64,000 nucleotides of DNA, from the NCBI GenBank assembly GCA_963556495.2, contig OY747712.1, forward strand, positions 23,134,735 through 23,198,734, given 5' to 3'. This document shows, piece after piece, positions 23,777 to 34,634 of this stretch. This DNA is from Valencia hispanica. Taxonomy: Eukaryota; Chordata; Actinopteri; Cyprinodontiformes; Valenciidae. The position numbers were made by a program, and so were the translations under genes. Under the pieces are notes generated by a model. That model was not told the DNA's origin, did not search any database, and worked only from the letters and a program-made list of their open reading frames with translations. How positions within the stretch are numbered: the stretch's first letter is position 1; the number at the start of each line of letters is the position of its first letter.

Positions 23777-24211
23777 ATGACCAACGATATATCAAAAAAG
23801 AAAGGCAAGAGTTCGACTGAGAAAAAGGTGAAAAGAAAAACTAAAAGAAGAGAGACTTACGCTATGTACATCTATAAAGTCCTGAAACAGGTGGGCGAAA
23901 TAAAAGCCATTGCAGCTGTAGTTCTTTCTTCTCCGTTTTGGAATGTTTCAACGACTTTTCTTGATTGTCTGCAGGTCCATCCGGATACGGGCATTTCCAG
24001 CCGTGCCATGAGCATAATGAACTCCTTCGTGAACGACCTGTTCGAGCGGATCGCAACCGAAGCTTCCCGCCTGGCTCAGTATAACAAGCGCTCAACCATC
24101 ACCAGCAGGGAGGTGCAGACCGCCGTCCGGCTGCTCCTGCCCGGGGAACTGGCCAAGCACGCCGTGTCCGAGGGCACCAAGGCGGTGACAAAGTATACCA
24201 GCTCCAAGTGA
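23777..24211 (+). CDS. Intron-containing histone H2B variant (probable H2B.K)
   Basis: It encodes a nucleosomal core histone H2B. Exon 1 is 23777-23890 and exon 2 is 23975-24211; the spliced product is 116 residues. The histone fold is canonical ([73 protein letters not shown]), including the C-terminal Lys ubiquitinated in standard H2B. The N-terminal tail is short and divergent ([20 protein letters not shown]). Between Q38 and V39 the DNA holds an 84-nt insert that begins GTGGGC and ends GATTGTCTGCAG. It is a phase-0 GT-AG intron that happens to be a multiple of three without stops; reading through it would insert 28 non-histone residues into the fold, so I take it as an intron. No histone 3' stem-loop is visible; an AATAAA (24287-24292) lies 76 bases past the stop. 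Position in the asb10-gbx1-agap3 block suggests orthology with human H2BK1 (next to ABCF2). I leave the symbol blank because orthology rests on position. Confidence 0.88.
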   Translation: MTNDISKKKGKSSTEKKVKRKTKRRETYAMYIYKVLKQVGEIKAIAAVVLSSPFWNVSTTFLDCLQVHPDTGISSRAMSIMNSFVNDLFERIATEASRLAQYNKRSTITSREVQTAVRLLLPGELAKHAVSEGTKAVTKYTSSK

Positions 24212-24286
24212 AGATTTCAGCTGAAATTTCAGTTAGGGTTATTTTTATTAGATTTTTGTTAGTCTTTTTTGCCAGGTGATCGCTTA

Positions 24287-24292
24287 AATAAA
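24287..24292 (+). terminator. Polyadenylation signal of the H2B variant
   Basis: AATAAA lies about 76 bases after the stop codon. Together with the missing histone stem-loop it suggests polyadenylated, replication-independent expression. The 14-base palindrome atttcagctgaaat just after the stop has no loop and does not match the histone stem-loop. Confidence 0.55.
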
Positions 24293-24299
24293 TGCATCA

Positions 24300-26394
24300 G
24301 TCTGCACCTGTTTTTCACAATTTTAAGGCACTTTTCCCCCCTAAAATGGATATGGTGTGTATTAATGACCACTAGGTGGCGGCATTGTATATTATCTGAC
24401 AGAGGTTTGGGAAGGCTCTCATCGGCCTTGTACCAGGGGATAAATTTGGTTCTACAATGGAAAGTTTTTCAAATGCAAATTTCCCAAATACTAAAAGTTC
24501 AGGACCCAATTTGTATAAAATGAACAATATGAAATGCGGGATTTTCTACTGCATGTTGAATTCAAGTTCTAAAGTTTTTTTTTTTTTTCAAAAGAAACCA
24601 ATCCATCCAGGGAAATTTAATTTACTACAGATTTACAGTGGACATCAAAAATTATATTCCATGAAAGCTGTGACTAGGTTCAGAGGGCAGCTCAAGGTTG
24701 CTTGAGGCCCTTGGCAAAACGGTCTACTTCACCAGCTACAGCCTGCAGGAGCTATATTTTCCATCTTTGGGATGGGACCATGCATGAATTTGTATGTTTT
24801 AACTGTATCCCTCACTTTATTAAAATGCTTTAAAATAATTGTATAGCACCGTTCACAAAAATGTAATTTCAAAATGGATTCAATGTATTTACAGAAACAT
24901 GTCTACTCAATCGTTTTGGCATATTCAAGTTGACTTTCAGTACAATTCTTGTTGCAATGCAATCAAGTTCAGTTATGCCAATTGTTTACTAGGGAATACC
25001 AACTGATTGCATTAATTACTTAATGTTGCAAAAATAAACAAGTTACAAAGATGTTTTCATTTGTCTATACCCACTTTTTGGGCAAAAACCTTCTTGAAAT
25101 GCTCAAATCTGAACTTTTCAAATGAACTTCAAAATTCTGTCTCTTCTGCAGCTAGGTAAAGGTTTAATGCTGCTCAAGCTGCACTGTACCAGAAAGCTTG
25201 ATATTGATATAAGCTTGAACTGTATTCATGAGTTCATAAAAATTCCTCTGCCACTTGTTTTATGTAGCATCTTAATGTCATATCAGACCTTTTAATTATT
25301 CAAATCAAAGTCTACAGAAAACTATTTTACCAGTTGCTCAGCTGCTCGTTCAGTCATGTCAGTGTTTTCCAATGATAGACATCAACACCAGATATGATTA
25401 GCTTCCAAACTCGAAAGGTTTTGTTTGTGTACAGCTACCACAGCAGTGTGTCCTATGTTTCTCATGTGGCCCCCAGACCAGTAGGGCCTAAAGTTAACTT
25501 ATACCTTGAGCTGACCCTCCTGTTTGTAGCTTTGTCTTTGGCATTTTAAGGGATGATATTTTGCGTTTATTCAGTGCCAAGATACTTTTATTTTTGTCTG
25601 GGGTCGGAGGTTAACCGGTTCAAAATCAAGATTTCCCTCACTGATTAAGTGGCTGCAGCTGATCATTCAGCCACAGCTTATTTTACATCCTCCTGATTGC
25701 TACCCATACCAAATCCATACAAGCTACTTTTTCTAATTGGGGGGAACTGTCATCCAGTTAGGAATTTTCTATCCTTCCCCTTGTGTTCGTAATCACCAGC
25801 TCTTATGAATCTGAAATTAAAAGCAGCACCTGTTTGAGGATGCTCTGAGAGCACAGCAGCTCAAACAGGTGAGGAACCGAACAGGTGGCTGAGGTGTTAA
25901 AGATTACTGACTCGCTCACAGACAAATAAATCCACAATCATTGATGCTTGAAATATATCTGGTGTCTTTTGGAATCTCACACTTTGAAAACTACAACTAT
26001 ATGGGAAAAAACTGAAGGATTGCAAAACTTTGATAGAAGCATATTCAGCATAAGATGCTGTTATGTGCATAGTATTTTATGTGAATTGTTAAAAGTTTAA
26101 TAACCCTGAATTCTCAGATAAAACATGGAAAATACCAAATTTTCTACAGTATTTGTTCGCAGTTTGGAGTTATGACCGAGGACATGTTTCTCATTCAGAA
26201 TAACATTACAATAATTGTATATTTCAGGCAAATATTTGGATTCATATTAAACTGCTTTTGCTACAGTATAAAAATATTTCAATAAAACACAGAAGTAAAA
26301 GAAACTATTTGTCTGTGGGTGCAGCTTTAATGATTCTTATCATAGTAACTTTCATTTTTTGAAATTGAAAAATCTATCTGCTCTAAATTATTTC
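24300..26394. other. Intergenic, nothing recognised
   Basis: AT-rich with T runs (24577-24590). No gene, splice structure or repeat ends were recognised. Confidence 0.4.
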
Positions 26395-26710
26395 TTTTCT
26401 GAGGTAGTGCAGTTGTTAGTACTGTTGCCTTGCAGTAAGAAGGATTCTGGTTCGTATCAGGGGTCTTTCTGCACAGAGTTTGTATAAGACCATTATATTC
26501 TTCCCATGTGTAAGTTCTCTCCAAGTTCTCTGGCTTCCCCCCACAGTCCAAAAACATGACTTTTAGGTTAATTGATCTCTCTAAGTTATCTTTGGGTGTA
26601 AATGTATGTGTGTGCATGGTGCTCTGTGTTACCATGTGTTGGACTGCTGACCTGTCTGGTGTTTACGCCACCTTTCGCCCAATGAGAATCCTTCTGAGTC
26701 AATATACATT
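26395..26710 (+). repeat. tRNA-related SINE
   Basis: The head reads gtagtgcagttgttagtact with box-B-like ggttcgtatc at about 26450. The body follows: gggtctttctgcacagagtt, cccccacagtccaaaaacat, aggttaattgatctctctaa, gtgtgtgtgcatggt and gacctgtctggtg. This order is that of a very common fish SINE-like repeat. It is diverged, with no intact target duplication. Confidence 0.65.
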
Positions 26711-26719
26711 TTGACTGAA

Positions 26720-27110
26720 TCCTTCTAACACATAAATATGACTTCATCTAAACCACTTCTTTGTAGTTCCGGCTGTTAATTTAGTTAATTCCTTGCTTGA
26801 GTTGAACCTCCGCCCCAGTCTTAAGTCTGTTGAAGCCCCCAACAAGTTTTTTTTCATCATTGCCCTGTATTTAGTTTCATCCATCTTTCTACCAACTCTG
26901 ACCAGCCCTTCCTGTGCTTTTGTAGAAAAGCATTCCCATAGCACCATGCTGCCACCACCATGTTTCACCATGAGGATAATGTGTGCAGGGGTGTGTGCAG
27001 CGTTTTCTGCAATTCGTGGCAATTTCCATGTTGAACAAGGTAATCATTGGTCTCATAAGACAAGAGCACCTCTGTTCACATGTTTGCTTGATTCCCTACA
27101 AAGCTTTTAG
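26720..27110 (-). pseudogene. Tc1-like transposase remnant
   Basis: The minus-strand frame 27022-26744 contains VKHGGGSMVLWECFSTKAQE, the conserved mid-transposase block, then a diverged continuation (YRAMMKKNLLGASTDLRLG). The catalytic residues after this block are lost and no terminal repeats were recognised. Confidence 0.65.
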
Positions 27111-27639
27111 CAAACTGGGCTTCTTATTGCTTTCATTTCACAACATTGTGATATGTAACATAACAGAATGTGAAAATGTTCAAGGGTTATTAATATTTTT
27201 CCAAGCCCTTGTTTATGTTTTTAAACACAATGTGATTGGAGATTACGCAACGTATTGGCAATTCCTGCAGTATTAGTCGAAAAATGTATCTTCCCCTCAT
27301 CTACTGAGAACACACAATCAGTGATTATATAACTATGAAATGGCTAAACCTATGTGGTTTTAAATTTAAAAACAAATCTTTGATTTAAACTAAGCAGCAA
27401 AAAACATTTGATTTTCTTTTTAGGAGCAGCTTTTCTGAGCTTTTTCTTCAAGTAAACTGAGAACATCTTTAGATTCAGTTTCCATAATCAAGAAATACAA
27501 TTCAGTTGTATAAAATGGTTTCTATCTGACTACATGTAAATGTTTTAAACTACATACTCCATTGAAAAACTAAATGCAAAAATACTGAGTTGTTTGACTT
27601 TTTAAATCCCTTTTACCTCTATAGTTTATATATGTATCC

Positions 27640-28460
27640 TGCCAAAGACCATTATTCAGTTAATAAGACGGCATGTTTATGAGGTGACAGAGGGAATAAA
27701 GCAGCATTGATTCCTTGTTATGCATTTTAATCAGGTTTTAAAAGATGACAGTGAATAGCTACTTGATTACGAGATAATGACAGCAGCGTTTGCACCGGCT
27801 CAATCTGCATAAAATGGAGGAACTGATAAAGGTCTCTCTAATTAGGATGCTGTTTACATCAGGCTTTACATACACCTATTAGACAGCACTTATCAGCATC
27901 CCACAAAGCCAGGCTCACTGCCATAACGCACTTGGGTGTGACTCCCGCCACTGACTGTTATTGTTGAGATAACCCATTTCAGATGTTTCTCAGTTTTCCA
28001 CCTAATGACATGAAATCTACTGATGTTATCATGAGGGTGATACAGCCTCTGATGGTAGCGACTTTGCCGATGATTATCTTGGTCATTTAGGTTTTGCATC
28101 TTACACCCCTCTCCTGCCCGGCCTAGTTGGTAGTCATCACCGCCTGCTTTAGGCAGGCTGCTATGAACACATTATGGATGGGTGCATTAGTGAGTGATGC
28201 AGAGCTTGGGATAGCTTGCCTTGTTTTCATGTGAGAGTGCATCATTAGAAAATGTTCCACTTGGCAGGGAAGCGCGTATTAACTGCAGCCACAATGAAAT
28301 GAGGTTGTGATAGATGGTTAAAGTTATAAAGGACTATTAAGTTGAAATATGAACCTTTCAATTGTCATGATGAAACAGAGGGTTATTTGTGTGGTGATCA
28401 GCGCATTGAGAGACAATTGGAATCTGCACAGGCCCGATACAATGCATTATAGGCGGAGTG
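27640..28460. promoter_or_regulatory. Candidate conserved non-coding region
   Basis: The sequence is non-repetitive, has balanced base composition, and is dense in TAAT cores, ATGATTA-type words and E-box-like CAGCTG/CATCTG sites. It has no coding frame of note. Such islands in otherwise transposon-littered DNA near a homeobox gene are often ancient enhancers. This is a composition-based guess, since no alignment was possible. Confidence 0.25.
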
Positions 28461-28671
28461 GTCCGAGCTGAAAGAATACAGAAAAAGTAATCATGCCTCA
28501 ATGAGTTCAGAGTTACTGTTCAATTCAAGGCTCGATAAATTCATGCAAATTTTTCACCAACATTTCCATCATTGTGATGAGATCTGAAGACGATTTACAA
28601 ACGGTACAGCCTGTGTAGGTCCTGTGGTGGACTCTTTCAATCAAATTAAATAAACTGGCATTGATTGCTTA

Positions 28672-30152
28672 CAGGTCCTTCTCAAAAAAATAGCATATTG
28701 TGATAAAGTTCATTCTTTTCCATAATGTAATGTAAAACTGATGATTTTGGCATACAGCTCATGAAAACCCAAAATTCCTATCTAAAAAAATTAGCATATT
28801 TCATCCGACCAATAAAAGAAAAGTGTTTTTAATATAAAAAAAGTCAACCTTCAAATAATTATGTTCAGTTATGCACTAAATACTTGGTCGGGAATCCTTT
28901 TGCAGAAATGACTGCTTCAATGCGGCGTGGCATGGAGGTAATCAGCCTGTGGCACTGCTGAGGTGTTATGGAGGCCCAGGATGCTTCGATAGCGGCCTTA
29001 AGCTCATCCAGAGTGTTGGGTCTTGCTTCTCTCAACTTCCTCTTCACAATATCCCACAGATTCTCTATGGGGTTCAGGTCAGGAGAGTTGGCAGGCCAAT
29101 TGAGCACAGTAATACCATGGTCAGTAAACCATTTACCAGTGGCTTTGGCACTGTGAGCAGGTGCCAGGTCGTGCTGAAAAATGAAATCTTCATCTCCATT
29201 TTCAGCAGATGGAAGCATGAAGTGCTCCAAAATCTCCTGATAGCTAGCTGCAAGGGCCCTGCCCTTGATAAAACACAGTGGACCAACACCAGCAGCTGAC
29301 ATGGCAACCCAGACCATCACTGCCTGTGTGTACTTGACACTGGACTTCAGGCATTTTGGCATTTTCTTCTCCCCAGTCTTCCTCCAGACTCTGGCACCTT
29401 GATTTCCGAATGACATGCAAGTACTTTGGACCACTGAGCAACATCCCAGTGCTGCTTCTCTGTAGCCCAGGTCAGGTGCTTCTGCCGCTGTTTCTGGTTC
29501 AAAAGTGGCTTGACCTGGGGAATGCGGCACCTGTGGCCCATTTCCTGCACACGCCTGTGCACGGTGGCTCTGGATGTTTCTACTCCAGACTCAGTCCACT
29601 GCTTCCGCAGGTCCCCCAAGGTCTGGAATCGGTCCTTCTCCACAATCTTCCTCAGGGTCCGGTCACCTCTTCTCGTTGTGCAGCGTTTTCTGCCACACTT
29701 TTTCCTTCCCACAGACTTCCCACTGAGGTGCCTTGATACAGAACTCTGGGAACAGCCTATTCGTTCAGAAATTTCTTTCTGTGTCTTACCCTCTTGCTTG
29801 AGGGTGTCAATGATGGCCTTCTGGGCAGCAGTCAGGTCGGCAGTCTTACCCATGATTGCGGTTTTGAATAATGAACCAGGCTGGGAGTTTTTAAAAGCCT
29901 CAGGAATATTTTGCAGGTGTTTAGAGTTAATTAGTTGATTCAGATGATTAGGTTATGCTAATTTTTTGAGATAGGAATTTTGGGTTTTCATGAGCTGTAT
30001 GCCAAAATCATCAGTTTTAAAACAATAAAAGACCTGAAATATTTCAGTTGGTGTGCAATGAATCTAAAATATATGAACGTTTAATTTTTATCATTACATT
30101 ATGGAAAAGAATGAACTTTATCACAATATGCTAATTTTTTGAGAAGGACCTG
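28672..30152 (-). mobile_element. Full-length Tc1-like transposon, inactivated
   Basis: TA duplications (28670-28671 and 30153-30154) flank inverted ends CAGGTCCTTCTCAAAAAA. The right terminal region is about 200 bp and contains an inner, near-repeat copy of the tip motif (ctaattttttgagatagg), so it has the IR/DR layout known from Sleeping Beauty-type elements. The left terminal region is shorter by about 75 bases, a deletion between taatgtaa and aactgatg. The transposase inside is broken (see the separate entry). Confidence 0.93.
28865..29853 (-). pseudogene. Tc1 transposase with a deletion over the first catalytic Asp
   Basis: The frame from ATG 29853 starts MGKTADLTAAQKAIIDTLKQ with a paired helix-turn-helix DNA-binding region (GKTQKEISERIGCSQSSVSR; a GRKRCTTRRGDR linker; then ESGVETSRATVHRRVQEMGH). 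It runs normally to HWDVAQWSKVL and then shifts. The downstream frame resumes at SFGNQGARVWRKTGEKK and continues with VMVWVAMSAAGVGPLCFIKG, FIFQHDLAPAHSAKATGKWF and SPDLNPIENLWDIVKRKLRE to the stop at 28865. The junction near 29418-29425 lacks the short block that normally holds the SDES motif, so one small out-of-frame deletion removed the first catalytic aspartate. The second Asp (QHD) and the Glu (PIENLW) remain. It is non-functional. Confidence 0.9.
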
Positions 30153-30394
30153 TATCTGAGAATCTTCTAACAGCAGCAAGTTTCAAAAGCACATGTCAAT
30201 GTATCTGTTAAAATAGGAATAATTCAAGATGTAAATCAGAAGCCAACTCCTCATAATGCAATCAGCCAATTAGGATTCCTCATTATCATGGTTCCCTATG
30301 AGTTGTTGCAACCCCAGAATACAATTGTATAATGCAATTTCCTTTTCATTCTCTGAATGTGAACTAAAACATGTAAAAATAGCCAAATTTTTCA

Positions 30395-31345
30395 TACCTT
30401 TTTCTCACATTTTTCACATTACAATCTCAAACATCAATATATTTATTGGGGTTTCATGCTGTAGATCGAAAGTAAGTCAGAAATAATATTGATGTACAAA
30501 GATACATGGCTTTAAACATGTTTTACGTATAAAAATCTAAAAGGTCTGACATGTAAAATCAGTTCCCTTTACTCCCATACCCCCCAATAAAATCCATTGT
30601 ACCAGATTGGCCTCAGAAGTACTCTTTTTTGTAAATAAGGCCCACCTTTGCACAATTTAACTTAAGTAAAAATACAATTGTTTTTTGATGGCCTTCAAAG
30701 TTTGCTTGAGAACAACTGCTTAATGAAGACCAAGAAACACGACAGAATTTTGAAAAATCCTCAGTTGGAGGTAGTAGGAGGTGGGAGAGTCTGTCTACCA
30801 TTTAACTATTATTGTAGACCATTTAACTATTAATGGTGCGCTCCAAAAATATGGACTTTATTAAAGAGTGGCAAGAAGAAAGCCACAGGAAGTCATGTTT
30901 TCAGTTTACCACTAGCCATGCAGGGAACACGGCAAACATGTGAAAGAAGATTATCTGGTATTACCCGATCCAAGTTTTACTTTTGGGCCTACATACAAAA
31001 CACAATGTATGGGGAAAACTAACACTACACACAACACCAGAACACACCTTCCCCACTGTGATACAAGGGGGGGATCATGCTGTGAGGATGCTTTTCTTCA
31101 GCAGGGACAGAGAAGCTTGTCAGAGGACAATCCTGGAAGAAGCTGCAAAGGATTTGAAGCATGGAGAGAAGATGACAGTCCAGCAGAGCACCAACCCTAA
31201 ACATACAGCCAGCCACTATTGGATGGTTTATGTCCAAGCAAGTTAATGTGTTGGAATGGTCAAGTCAAAGTCCAGATAATTCTGTGCCAAAACTTAAAAA
31301 AAGGTTTATCACAGATGCTCTCCATCCAATCTGACTAAAGCTCAA
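30395..31345 (+). pseudogene. Decayed Tc1-like transposon
   Basis: A left-end-like stretch (tttttcacattacaatctca, then tatttattggggtttcatgc) leads to aataaaatccattgtaccag. After this, plus-strand DNA resembles transposase around 31040-31110 (the His-Gly-Gly-Gly region read across shifted frames) and around 31190-31290. Stops and frameshifts are frequent and no intact terminal repeat remains. Confidence 0.55.
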
Positions 31346-31394
31346 GCTATTTGGAAAAAAAGGGGAAATAATTTTAGCCTTTAAATCTGCAAGT

Positions 31395-31705
31395 CTAACT
31401 AATAATAATAATGGCTTGCATTTACATAGTGCTTTTCGAGACTCTCAAAGCACTTTACAACTCTATTATTCATTCACTCACACTGGTGGAAGCAAGCTAT
31501 GATTATAGCCACAGCTGCCCTGGGGCAGACTGACAGAAGCGAGGCTGCCATATCGCGCCGCCGGCCCTTCTGGCCAACACCAGTAGGCCAGGTAGGTGAA
31601 GTGTCTTGCCCAAGCACACAACGACATGTAGCAGGTGGAAGCTGGAATCAAACCCACAATTTTTGGGTTGCAGGCTGACAACTCTACCACTGAGCAAGAG
31701 ACAAG
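31395..31705 (-). repeat. tRNA-derived SINE with LINE-like 3' end
   Basis: On the minus strand, the head near 31700 reads ttgctcagtggtagagttgt (box-A-like) and later gtgggtttgattccagc (box B), as in a tRNA-derived SINE. The body includes gcctcgcttctgtcagtctg and ccccagggcagctg. The 3' end near 31397 reads aaaagcactatgtaaatgca then ATT repeats, like CR1/L2-type LINE tails. A shortened copy without the tRNA head lies at 58118-58345. Confidence 0.75.
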
Positions 31706-32039
31706 GTTCAAATTACTTGCACCTCTAAATGCAATGAAATAACATTTAACAAAGTGGGACTTGACATAAAAACATGAGTATTTGCATTCTGTTATTTTTA
31801 AATTTTCTTTGTAAACGTTTTGAAAACAAGGAATTCTTTCCTTTCAATTCACAGCACTACTTTATGTTGTCTGTCATATATCAATAAAATAGTTTGAGGT
31901 GATAATGAGACTTTCTGACTATAGTTCGTACTTTTTCTTGGCACTTCAAAATGCTAATTAATTACTACTTTTTCAATGCTGAGCTACCTAAGAATCCAAC
32001 ATCCTCTCATAGCCAAATAAATCATGCATAAATCATAAA

Positions 32040-32410
32040 ACTAAGAGGCACCTGATGGATAAAGGAGCACTTCCACGCTATTATGGTGTTCGACTCTCTT
32101 TGGTTGCTCTGACTCCATCTTAAACTAAGAGCAGATCAAATTGCAAGCCCATTAGCATTTAATATTACTGTAATTACTGTGTACATTTCATTATGTTCTC
32201 AGTATATTAAATGGCTGCACCGTGTGGTGGGAGGGTTGTAGTTTAATCTCTTCCTGTATTAATGTGTGCCACAGTACTCAAAATAGCATTAAGGGCCTCA
32301 TAATCAGAAGGAACTAATTGCCTATGATTGCATAAATGAAGTGGCTGGCTCTCATCATAGGCTGCTGCTGATGTCCAGCCTCTTACCGCCCAGGGGACAG
32401 GAGGGGGTTG
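32040..32410. promoter_or_regulatory. Candidate conserved non-coding region
   Basis: Repeat-free DNA with numerous homeodomain-type cores (catttaatattactgtaatt, tattaatgtgtg, ggaactaattgcctatgatt) and no coding frame. It could be an enhancer of a nearby developmental gene such as gbx1. This is inference from composition only. Confidence 0.25.
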
Positions 32411-33239
32411 ACCACAGAGCAGAAAAACTTGGAAAGGCAGCTACTGGTGGGTAATATTAGGAAACCAAAGATCCAAAATGTCCACAGGGGCTATGAGGGC
32501 AGGGGGTGATGCTGCTGCTGTTTTTTTCTTGTCATAAGAGTTGCCTCCACTTCACAGAGGAAGAAAAAAAGTGTAAAAAGGGAAAGATACTAAACATGAA
32601 TGCCCACCATATGAGAAATGAATTTATCGAAGTGGCTGTCTTTTTCCCCATTAGTAAGTGTTTAGTTCAGCGTTTTAAATAATTGCGTTACCAGGAATGA
32701 TATTTAAAATACATTTGGGAGTCAATGAGGCAGGAAAGTGCCTACATGTTTTGCTGATGACACCCGGGCCATTTGGAAGACATCAAAGTAGAGAGGAGGT
32801 AGCCCAGATGCATATTATAAACTCATTATGTATATCATTTAAAAGGATGTACTCCAGCCGCAAAAACAATATTCCTAGTCTCTCTCTTTGGTAATGTGTG
32901 TTTTCAAAGTTGAAACTCTTACTCGCGTTCTGTTTAATGTGGCATCTATTACCAAACTGTAACATGAAATAAATGACCTTGATTTCCATACAGGAACAGT
33001 CATTAAGGTACAGAAGATATGTCGCTTTGCCTCTGTGTTTTCAGATAGAAAATAAGGTAAAACCCTCTTCAATTTTCATGTTCTCCACCTGTGGCGCAAA
33101 CCTTGTTTTTTATCTGTATAGATTCCAGTCACAGAGTGGGATAAACGTGTTTAAAAGCATTGTGGATCAAATATAACAAAGGGCCATGTGAAAATATGTT
33201 AATCAACCTTTAGATAACTCAAAGGTGTTTCTGAGCCAC

Positions 33240-33490
33240 AATTATGAGTCATGAATGTCCATCCTCAGCGTCTACGCAGCTTCTGGGTAGAGTTTCTATC
33301 ACTAGAAAATGGTCATTCATCAGCTAGAAGCGATGTTTATTAGATGCCTAGTGAATAGGCTTAAGAGGCTTAATTATGCACCGTCCCTCTGTCATCAGAA
33401 CGCTACACGTGGGGCAGAGTGACACAGCGGTTGCCAGTCATTCAGCCTAATGTTCTAATGCAGGGAGCCATGTGGATACACAAAATCCAT
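33240..33490. promoter_or_regulatory. Candidate conserved non-coding region
   Basis: The sequence is repeat-free and has balanced composition, with several clustered motifs (tgagtcatgaatgtccat, ggcttaattatgcacc, ctacacgtgg E-box). It has no coding frame. Tentative. Confidence 0.22.
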
Positions 33491-33659
33491 TAGAGCTTTC
33501 AGGGAAAAAACATATCGAGTAGAAAAAGACATTTTGCAAACTACATGATGGGGCCTTCAAAAAGAGCATTCTGATTTGATCTTCCTGCAACAGTAATGCC
33601 AAAAATGACTTAATCATGTATTTGAGTTAAGCATTAGGTTTTAAATTTCTGACTTGTGT

Positions 33660-34560
33660 GTAAAATAGGCATTCATGGATTTTCACTACAGTTTCCTAAG
33701 TCATAACCCTTAAATTCTTTCCACTCTGGGTCGCATTACAACCAAAAAGGTTCTGGTTTTCATAATGTTTTACAAAAACAATCTAAAAGCTAGGGAGTGT
33801 GTTTGTATTTAGAGCCACTGAGTCAATAGTCTAGATCTATCTTTTATTGCACTTACAGCTTTGAGTCTTTTTGTGTATGTCTCTACCAGCTTTACACATC
33901 TAGACGCAGTTTTTTAGCTAATTCTTTTTTGTAAATTAGCTCAAGCTAAGTCCGATTGAACAGATGACTTTTGCTTTCATCTAAAACATTGTAGCTCAGG
34001 GTGTGGGCTTATGCTCATTGACATGCTGGAAGGTGAACCTTTTCCCTGTCTCAGGTCTTTGCTGGTGGGTTTTCTTCCCATATCAAATTGAATAAAGCTG
34101 TGTCCATTTACCGATTTCCTTGTCTCTGGTGAAGCAAATAATTTCCCCAGCATTATACTGCCACCACTTAGTTCGTCTTTGGAGATGGTGTGTTCGGCAT
34201 GATGTGGAGTGACAGTTCCCTATCTCGTGTGGCTTTTTGCATGTTCACCAAAAAGCTTATTTCTGTTCTAAACTGACCAGAGCACCCCACACAGTTTGTG
34301 GCAAACTGTAAACAGGACTTCTTATGGCTCTCTTCTTGCTACTCTTCCATAAAAGTCTGATTTGTTGAGTATGCAATATTTAGTTGTCATGTCAACATAT
34401 ATCTTCACCAGAGCTATTGATCTCTGCAGCTCCTCTTAGGTGCTTCAATGACTAATGCTCTCTTTCCATAGCCAGGCCTTGCTAGGTTAGAAGCTATTCA
34501 CTTGCTTTTTGGGGTAAATCATATTTTCTTCTTCATCTTTATGATATTGCTGCAGCAACT
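33660..34560 (-). pseudogene. Decayed Tc1-like transposon
   Basis: Plus-strand text such as gtcgcattacaaccaaaaag near 33730, gacatgctggaaggtgaacc near 34020 and ccccagcattatactgccac near 34145 corresponds to the antisense of Tc1-like transposase DNA. No usable frame or terminal repeats remain. Confidence 0.5.
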
Positions 34561-34634
34561 ATGCAAATAGTGAAACAAAATAAATATCTTATTTTCATGT
34601 AGATGTTTTTCTCATTAAGGTTTTCAGTCATGTA

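Noticed and set aside
23891..23974. Reading the 84-nt segment as H2B coding sequence (144-residue protein)
   Set aside because: It would insert 28 unrelated residues between the first helix and HPDTG of an otherwise textbook histone fold, and it has GT/AG ends; an intron is simpler.
23862..24095. Minus-strand 77-codon frame across the H2B gene
   Set aside because: Antisense shadow of the histone coding sequence.
24212..24240. Histone 3' stem-loop after the H2B stop
   Set aside because: atttcagctgaaat is a palindrome without a loop and lacks the conserved histone stem-loop pattern.
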